In this document: one piece after another, positions 58,348-64,000 of the stretch
Layout of the letters: each line of letters opens with the position of its first letter
How positions within the stretch are numbered: position 1 is the stretch's first letter
NCBI GenBank assembly: GCA_001784175.1
Contig: MFPR01000043.1
Span: 147,309 to 211,308 of the forward strand
Direction of reading: 5' to 3'
Length of the DNA stretch: 64,000 nt
Source of the DNA: Candidatus Lindowbacteria bacterium RIFCSPLOWO2_12_FULL_62_27
Lineage (GTDB): Bacteria > Lindowbacteria > 2-12-FULL-62-27
Made by a program: the position numbers and the translations under genes
The notes under the pieces: generated by a model
Told to the model about the DNA's origin: nothing
The model's input: the letters and a program-made list of their open reading frames with translations, nothing else
The model's database searches: none

Positions 58348-58387
58348 TAATTGTCGTAGGATGGGACGTCCCATCCTACGACAATTA
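58348..58387. repeat. Perfect 40-bp palindrome
   Basis: Each half is TAATTGTCGTAGGATGGGAC (or its complement) with no loop, centred at 58367/58368. It lies between the hsp20 stop and the start of the histidine kinase gene, both on the minus strand. There is no T-tract. It could be an RNA hairpin that ends or processes the hsp20 mRNA, a dimer-binding operator, or a dispersed repeat. Confidence 0.9.
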
Positions 58388-58442
58388 TCTGGCCTCTCAC
58401 CTTCGGCTGTTGACCGCCCACCCACACATGTAGTTATCCGTT

Positions 58443-58892
58443 TTATCGGATTTTCACATCCAACGTCTTCGGCTTCGCATCCGCGCGCTTCGGCAGCACC
58501 AGCGTCAGCACGCCATCCTGGAACTGTGCGTCAACCTTTGCCATGTCCACCGTGTTGGGCAGACGGAACGACCGACGGTATGTTCCGGACGATCTCTCAA
58601 TCAGGTGGTAATCCGTGCCATCCGTCTGTTTTTCCTCTTTCTTCTGCGCCTCAAGAATCATCACATCGTCCTCCACGGTGATCTTGATGTCGTCCTTTTT
58701 CAGCCCGGGCAGATCGGCTTTGATCAGCAACCTGTCCTTCTCCTCGATGATGTCCACAGCCGGGGACAGTCCGACCGCTGCTACCGGCCGCGCCGTTCCT
58801 CCGTCGTTGAATACCCGGTCCAACACCGAGTGAAAATCGAGCAAGTCCTCCATCGGACTGCGGCCTCCGTTGCGCCATTTGGTCAATGCCAT
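58443..58892 (-). CDS. Small heat shock protein (Hsp20/IbpA family)
   Basis: ATP-independent holdase of 149 residues with an alpha-crystallin domain: AVDIIEEKDRLLIKADLPGL, KKDDIKITVEDDVMILEAQK, the S-G-T-Y-R-R-S-F-RLP strand, and a closing GVLTLVLPKRADAKPKTLDV. The N-terminus MALTKWRNGGRSPMEDLLDF is typical. ATG 58892 is chosen over an upstream in-frame ATG because GGGGG precedes it and the family starts there. An inverted repeat at 58921-58942 lies in its 5' region. Confidence 0.95.
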   Translation of the reverse strand: MALTKWRNGGRSPMEDLLDFHSVLDRVFNDGGTARPVAAVGLSPAVDIIEEKDRLLIKADLPGLKKDDIKITVEDDVMILEAQKKEEKQTDGTDYHLIERSSGTYRRSFRLPNTVDMAKVDAQFQDGVLTLVLPKRADAKPKTLDVKIR

Positions 58893-58920
58893 GGTGTATT
58901 CACCCCCTGAATTTGTCTTA

Positions 58921-58942
58921 CCCGTATAACGCAATACACGGG
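58921..58942. promoter_or_regulatory. Inverted repeat upstream of hsp20, possible operator or RNA thermometer stem
   Basis: On the plus strand CCCGTATA, 6 nt, TACACGGG: an 8-bp stem with one G-T pair, 29 bp before the hsp20 ATG. It is not a CIRCE element. A TTGGAC lies just upstream on the minus strand as a possible -35. Confidence 0.4.
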
Positions 58943-59030
58943 TTTACAGTGTCCAAATAATTTCGATCTATTTCTCGACGGACAACCCCCGTCTCATGGG
59001 AACATGATAAACCGGAGCGTCGCACCGGAC

Positions 59031-59064
59031 AATCAGGGCAACATCTCAATCTTCTATCAGGGAA
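59031..59064 (-). promoter_or_regulatory. Left copy of the 34-bp inverted operator-like repeat
   Basis: On the minus strand it reads TTCCCTGATAGAAGATTG, then 16 more bases ending CCCTGATT. It matches 60963-60996 at 30 of 34 positions. It is about 110 bp upstream of the PAS kinase start. Further half-sites (CCTGAT near 59066; CCCCGATAGAAAAATCAGGG near 59109-59128) fill the interval. Confidence 0.7.
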
Positions 59065-59158
59065 TTCCTGATCTGTTTGAATCTATTCCCCCAGAGCATT
59101 GGGGTCTCCCCGATAGAAAAATCAGGGATTTCCCTATTCCAAGATGGCTTCCTGTACG

Positions 59159-59164
59159 TATAAT
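59159..59164 (+). promoter_or_regulatory. -10 box of the PAS kinase gene
   Basis: A consensus TATAAT lies 8 nt before the ATG at 59173, with no good -35 and no Shine-Dalgarno. A weak -35 with repeated upstream motifs suggests an activator-dependent, leaderless promoter. Confidence 0.55.
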
Positions 59165-59172
59165 GAAAGTGT

Positions 59173-60267
59173 ATGAGGAAAACCGGTTCCAAATCCACTT
59201 CGCCAACGGCTCCAACGCGTATGGCGCATGCTTTACAGGCGTCCGAAGTCCGATACCGCCGGTTGTTTGAGGCGGCGCAGGACGGCATTTTAATTCTCGA
59301 CGCGGGCACGGGCCGCATCACCGATGTCAACCCGTTCCTGATGACGTTATTGGGTCTTGGTCGAGACAAGTTTATAGGCAGGCGGCTCTGGGAGATCGGC
59401 CTGTTTCAAGATGTGGAGAAATCCAGAAGCGCGTTCAAACAATTACAACGGGACGGATATATCCGGTACGAGGATTTGCCGCTTGAGACATCGGACGGCC
59501 GCTACATCGACGTTGAGTTTGTGAGCAACGTATACCAGGCAGATGGCGCCCGCGTGATTCAATGCAACATCCGGGACATCACGGAGCGCAAGCATGTGGA
59601 AGTGGAAAAAGCCATTTTGGACACGGTTGAGGGAGAGCAACGGCGCATCGGACAGGATTTGCACGACGGGTTGTGTCAGCAATTGACGGGTGTGGCGCTT
59701 CTCGCCAAGGCATTGGCGCAGAAGCTGGCCGCCAGGACGCCGCCGGACGGCGCTTCCGAAGCGACCGAAATAGCCGAGTTGGTCAACCGGGCCATTGATC
59801 AAACACGCGATCTGGCCAGGGGTCTTTCGCCGCTGGAAATCGAGGACGGGGGACTCCTCCCCGCATTGCAAATTTTTGCCGCCACGATAGAGCGGCTCTA
59901 CCATATTTCATGCCTGTTTACGTTTGATGAACTCACGGGAACTCAACATCCGTACAGGCCGCGTTTGGCCACGCATTTGTACCGAATTACCCAGGAGGCG
60001 GTCAATAATGCCATCCAGCATGGGAAGGCCAAGCACATACGCATTGGCATGACCACGGTTCACGACCGCGGGGTCCTGGCGATTCAGGATAATGGGGTTG
60101 GGATTGTGAGCGGTCATGGGAAAAAATCGGGCATGGGTTTGCGAAGTATGCGGTATCGAAGCAGGATGATCGGCGCGCAGTTGAAGATTGAAAAAGGCGC
60201 GGGCGGTGGGACCGTTGTCACCTGCTCATTTCCGTATCAGCCCAAGGCGAGGCCTCCCAAAGTATGA
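59173..60267 (+). CDS. Cytosolic PAS-domain histidine kinase (NarX/DegS class)
   Basis: A 364-residue soluble kinase with no membrane helix. PAS domain about 22-135 (VRYRRLFEAAQDGILILDAG, then NIRDITERKHVE). HisKA_3 with phospho-His in RIGQDLHDGLCQQLTGVALL. HATPase_c with ITQEAVNNAIQHGKAKHI, DNGVGI and SGMGLRSMRYRSRMIGA. It is coupled to the LuxR-type regulator by ATGA. The signal sensed by PAS is unknown; redox or a small ligand is possible. Confidence 0.92.
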   Translation: MRKTGSKSTSPTAPTRMAHALQASEVRYRRLFEAAQDGILILDAGTGRITDVNPFLMTLLGLGRDKFIGRRLWEIGLFQDVEKSRSAFKQLQRDGYIRYEDLPLETSDGRYIDVEFVSNVYQADGARVIQCNIRDITERKHVEVEKAILDTVEGEQRRIGQDLHDGLCQQLTGVALLAKALAQKLAARTPPDGASEATEIAELVNRAIDQTRDLARGLSPLEIEDGGLLPALQIFAATIERLYHISCLFTFDELTGTQHPYRPRLATHLYRITQEAVNNAIQHGKAKHIRIGMTTVHDRGVLAIQDNGVGIVSGHGKKSGMGLRSMRYRSRMIGAQLKIEKGAGGGTVVTCSFPYQPKARPPKV

Positions 60268-60953
60268 AAAAAATTCCGGTGCGTCCGGCAACGAAAGCCA
60301 AACAGGCGAAAGTTTTCATTGTGGATGACCATCCGATTGTGCGGCGAGGATTGGCCCAACTCATCAATCAGGAAGCAGATCTTGTTGTTTGCGGGGAGGC
60401 CGAGACGATACAGGCAACCCTGGACCAATGGGAGAAGTCGGCGCCCGATGTGGCGCTTGTGGATCTTTCGCTGAAAGCCGAAAGCGGCCTCGAGCTCATC
60501 AAGGACATCAAAGTCCGGTACCCCGCGGTTCCGGTACTGGTGCTGTCCATGCACGACGAGACATTCTATGCCGAACGTGCGATACGCGCGGGAGCCGAAG
60601 GGTATATCATGAAACAGCAGGCGAGCGACCTTGTTTTGGCGGCGATTCGGCGAGTTTTGGGCGGGGAGATTTACCTGAGCGAACCCATGGCGGCAAAAAT
60701 TCTGCGGAGAGCCTCCGGGGAACAACCCGATCAACTGCCTTCGCCCATGGAGCGTCTCAGCGACCGCGAGCTGGAAGTGTTCCGATTGATTGGAACGGGT
60801 CTGGGAACCCGCAAGATTGCCGAACAACTATCCCGCAGCGTGAAAACGGTGGAAACCTATCGTGAGCATATCAAGGAGAAACTGGATCTGAAGGGCGCAT
60901 CCGAGCTGACCCAGGCCGCGTTTCAATGGTTGCAAAGTCAAAACATGAAATGA
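60264..60953 (+). CDS. LuxR/FixJ-type response regulator
   Basis: A 229-residue DNA-binding regulator. Receiver: KVFIVDDHPIVRRGLAQLI, phospho-acceptor in DVALVDLSLKAESG, LSMHDE and GYIMKQQ. LuxR helix-turn-helix at the C-terminus: LSDRELEVFRLIGTGLGTRK, IAEQLSRSVKTVETYREHIK. It is the partner of the preceding PAS kinase, and probably binds the repeats at 59031-59128 and 60963-60996. Confidence 0.93.
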   Translation: MKKIPVRPATKAKQAKVFIVDDHPIVRRGLAQLINQEADLVVCGEAETIQATLDQWEKSAPDVALVDLSLKAESGLELIKDIKVRYPAVPVLVLSMHDETFYAERAIRAGAEGYIMKQQASDLVLAAIRRVLGGEIYLSEPMAAKILRRASGEQPDQLPSPMERLSDRELEVFRLIGTGLGTRKIAEQLSRSVKTVETYREHIKEKLDLKGASELTQAAFQWLQSQNMK

Positions 60954-60962
60954 TGCCGGTGT

Positions 60963-60996
60963 TTCCCTGATAGAAGATTGCGTGGTTGCCCCGATT
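60963..60996 (+). promoter_or_regulatory. Right copy of the 34-bp inverted operator-like repeat
   Basis: Begins TTCCCTGATAGAAGATTG and ends GTTGCCCCGATT; it is inverted relative to the copy at 59031-59064 (30 of 34 identical). It lies 10 bp after the regulator gene and about 100 bp before the exported-protein gene at 61098. Confidence 0.7.
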
Positions 60997-61097
60997 GAAT
61001 CCCTTCGGCCGATGCCGTATGAAGAGGTGCAGGCACGTGTCCGGCAGACCATATCGCCTGTGATTGAATGGACACTCAGCCATGAAGGGGGATTCAA

Positions 61098-61532
61098 ATG
61101 AAAACTAAACTGTTCCTGCTTTGCCTGTTCTCAGCGGCGCTCGCATTTCTTTGGCCTGTGACCGTTCCCACATCGGTCACTGCGGCGGTCGTACCGGAGT
61201 GGAAGATTCCGGCTGCCGCCCAAGGATTTTTGGGAACACTTTCGGGAGAAGTCGTCTCGAAGATTGAAGGAGAGAACACCTTTGTTTTAAAGGTGAAAGG
61301 AATTGCCAATGAGGCCAGGGAGAGCAAGGCGAAGAAGTCCGCCAAGCTAAAAGGCGAAAAAGCCCTGATCTTCATCAACAACAATTTCAAAGACGGAAAA
61401 ATGACCCCGGACGAAACCCAGATCCAATTCATCAAAGAGGTCAAAAAGGGGGCCAAACTGGAAGTAGCCGTCAGAAGTGATGGCAATTCCCGGCTTCGGA
61501 TGACCGAAGTTCCCAAGGTGATCAAAAAGTAG
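61098..61532 (+). CDS. Small exported protein, likely regulon member
   Basis: A 144-residue protein of unknown function. It has a signal peptide (KLFLLCLFSAALAFLWPVTV) and a Lys-rich mature part with a beta core (GTLSGEVVSKIEGENTFVLK, KALIFINNNFKDGKM). No domain is recognised. GGGGG lies 7 nt before the ATG. The upstream operator-like repeat is the same as at the kinase gene, which suggests control by the neighbouring regulator. Confidence 0.7.
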   Translation: MKTKLFLLCLFSAALAFLWPVTVPTSVTAAVVPEWKIPAAAQGFLGTLSGEVVSKIEGENTFVLKVKGIANEARESKAKKSAKLKGEKALIFINNNFKDGKMTPDETQIQFIKEVKKGAKLEVAVRSDGNSRLRMTEVPKVIKK

Positions 61533-61569
61533 GCCGGAATTCAGGAATCGTGAAAGGGGGGAATGTTCA

Positions 61570-61737
61570 ATGGAGACCGTAGCATTGCCAGTCAAGGCGT
61601 TGAATGCTCTTTATGTGGAGGACGACCCGGACCTCTTTACGTTGAACCGCAAGCTTATCGTGACGGACCGTCTAACACCGTGGCTGGAGCCTTACCATCT
61701 CCCGGAAGACCATTCGAAGGGTGATCGGTTTCTTTAG
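61570..61737 (+). pseudogene. Truncated CheY-like receiver (55 codons)
   Basis: ATG 61570, with GGGGGG 7 nt upstream, encodes NALYVEDDPDLFTLNRKL and ends at a TAG after 55 residues. LYVEDDPDL is the first strand and acidic pocket of a receiver domain, but the phospho-acceptor strand and everything after it are missing. It is either a decayed response regulator or a short expressed peptide. Confidence 0.4.
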
Positions 61738-61829
61738 GCCACACTTAAACACACATGGAATTCCGGGCCTGTCCGCCTTGGGCGGCCGGGGCCGGAGGAA
61801 CATCCATGACAGAAGGAGGAGTCAGTTGT

Positions 61830-63775
<1,946 letters not shown>

Positions 63776-63795
63776 TCAAGATTGGTTTCTGGAAT

Positions 63796-64000
63796 TTGCG
63801 CAACTTGACGGCTAGATTCCGCGGAAATCGGTCGGCCACGGATTACGCCGGCGACGAGCCGCCGCTGCGATCGGAGCTGTTCAGTCGCGACCAGATGGAC
63901 CAGCATGGCAAGACCCTGGCGGGCTCGCACAAGTTGGGTCTGGGGCGCGCCCCGGGACGGCTCCTGGCGCGGCTGGCTGAGAATGAAAGCGTCCTGATTG
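63796..64000 (+). CDS. Cyclic beta-1,2-glucan synthase-like (GH94/NdvB family), N-terminal part
   Basis: The frame is open to the end of the window. It encodes DEPPLRSELFSRDQMDQHGK, then TLAGSHKLGLGRAPGRLLAR and LAENESVLI. This matches the start of very large NdvB-type proteins that make cyclic beta-1,2-glucans or related phosphorylases. A TTG at 63796 is a possible start, but the frame is open upstream into groL, so the true start is uncertain. The rest lies beyond the window. Confidence 0.65.
   Translation, partial: MRNLTARFRGNRSATDYAGDEPPLRSELFSRDQMDQHGKTLAGSHKLGLGRAPGRLLARLAENESVLI

Noticed and set aside
61738-61829. CIRCE (HrcA) operator upstream of groES
   Set aside because: No TTAGCACTC-N9-GAGTGCTAA-like inverted repeat is found in this interval.

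Overview
This window is a gene-dense, high-GC (about 60-65% by eye) bacterial chromosome segment with about 54 protein-coding genes or gene fragments and one tRNA. A lipid A-type acyltransferase, a LytM-type division factor, a type IV prepilin peptidase, a lipoprotein and several exported proteins point to a diderm (Gram-negative type) bacterium. Gene orders such as rpsB-tsf-pyrH-frr-uppS-cdsA, prfB-ftsX-envC-ctpA and pepP-efp-accB-accC are widespread in bacteria. The poor match of many accessory proteins to familiar groups suggests an uncultivated lineage. I cannot assign a phylum from the sequence alone.

Layout. 0-7.4 kb: the start of mtnA, a 3D-domain cell-wall protein, a cNMP-patatin fusion, an HD hydrolase and a carbamoyltransferase trio, arranged around two divergent promoter regions. 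7.5-8.9 kb: a small mobile unit, a Y1/REP-type transposase gene bounded by 25-bp inverted repeats, next to a REP-like hairpin and a transposase fragment. 9.1-35.4 kb: one long same-strand run that starts with translation and lipid genes (rpsB to cdsA). It continues through FapA, a glycolipid glycosyltransferase, an acyltransferase, prfB, a division/peptidoglycan-hydrolase module (FtsX, EnvC, CtpA, YibQ-type), tsaD, an O-antigen ligase-like protein, a GGDEF protein and an S1/P1 nuclease. Most junctions there are ATGA or GTGA start/stop overlaps, so translation is probably coupled. 35.4-49.6 kb: mutY on the minus strand, then a very large exported protein, an AsmA-like protein, a solute-binding lipoprotein, and aroE-pilD-aroC-aroQ-pepP-efp-accB-accC. 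49.6-55.3 kb (minus strand): an ACT protein, a HAD/DJ-1 fusion, ElbB, a CobW-type GTPase, a dihydropyrimidinase, and a CheX-like protein with a small partner. 55.3-64 kb: lower-GC accessory material with a PIN/UPF0175 toxin-antitoxin pair, tRNA-Ser(CGA), two two-component systems, Hsp20, GroES-GroEL and the start of a cyclic beta-glucan synthase.

Main observations. (1) Several genes that head transcription units have a -10 box about 5-9 nt, most often 7 nt, before the start codon and no Shine-Dalgarno, which implies leaderless mRNAs. (2) The BCCP (AccB) has Glu where the biotinylated Lys should be, and EF-P has Met34 in place of the modified Lys/Arg. The two genes are 560 bp apart in one operon. 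(3) A GC-rich REP-like element lies in frame inside three unrelated genes and resembles a hairpin beside the resident Y1 transposase. (4) The prfB-ftsX-envC-ctpA cluster lacks ftsE and carries a 518-aa membrane protein in its place. (5) A PAS kinase/LuxR regulator pair is bracketed by a 34-bp inverted repeat, each copy about 100 bp upstream of a start codon, which looks like an autoregulatory operator. (6) A perfect 40-bp palindrome lies between hsp20 and a histidine kinase gene.
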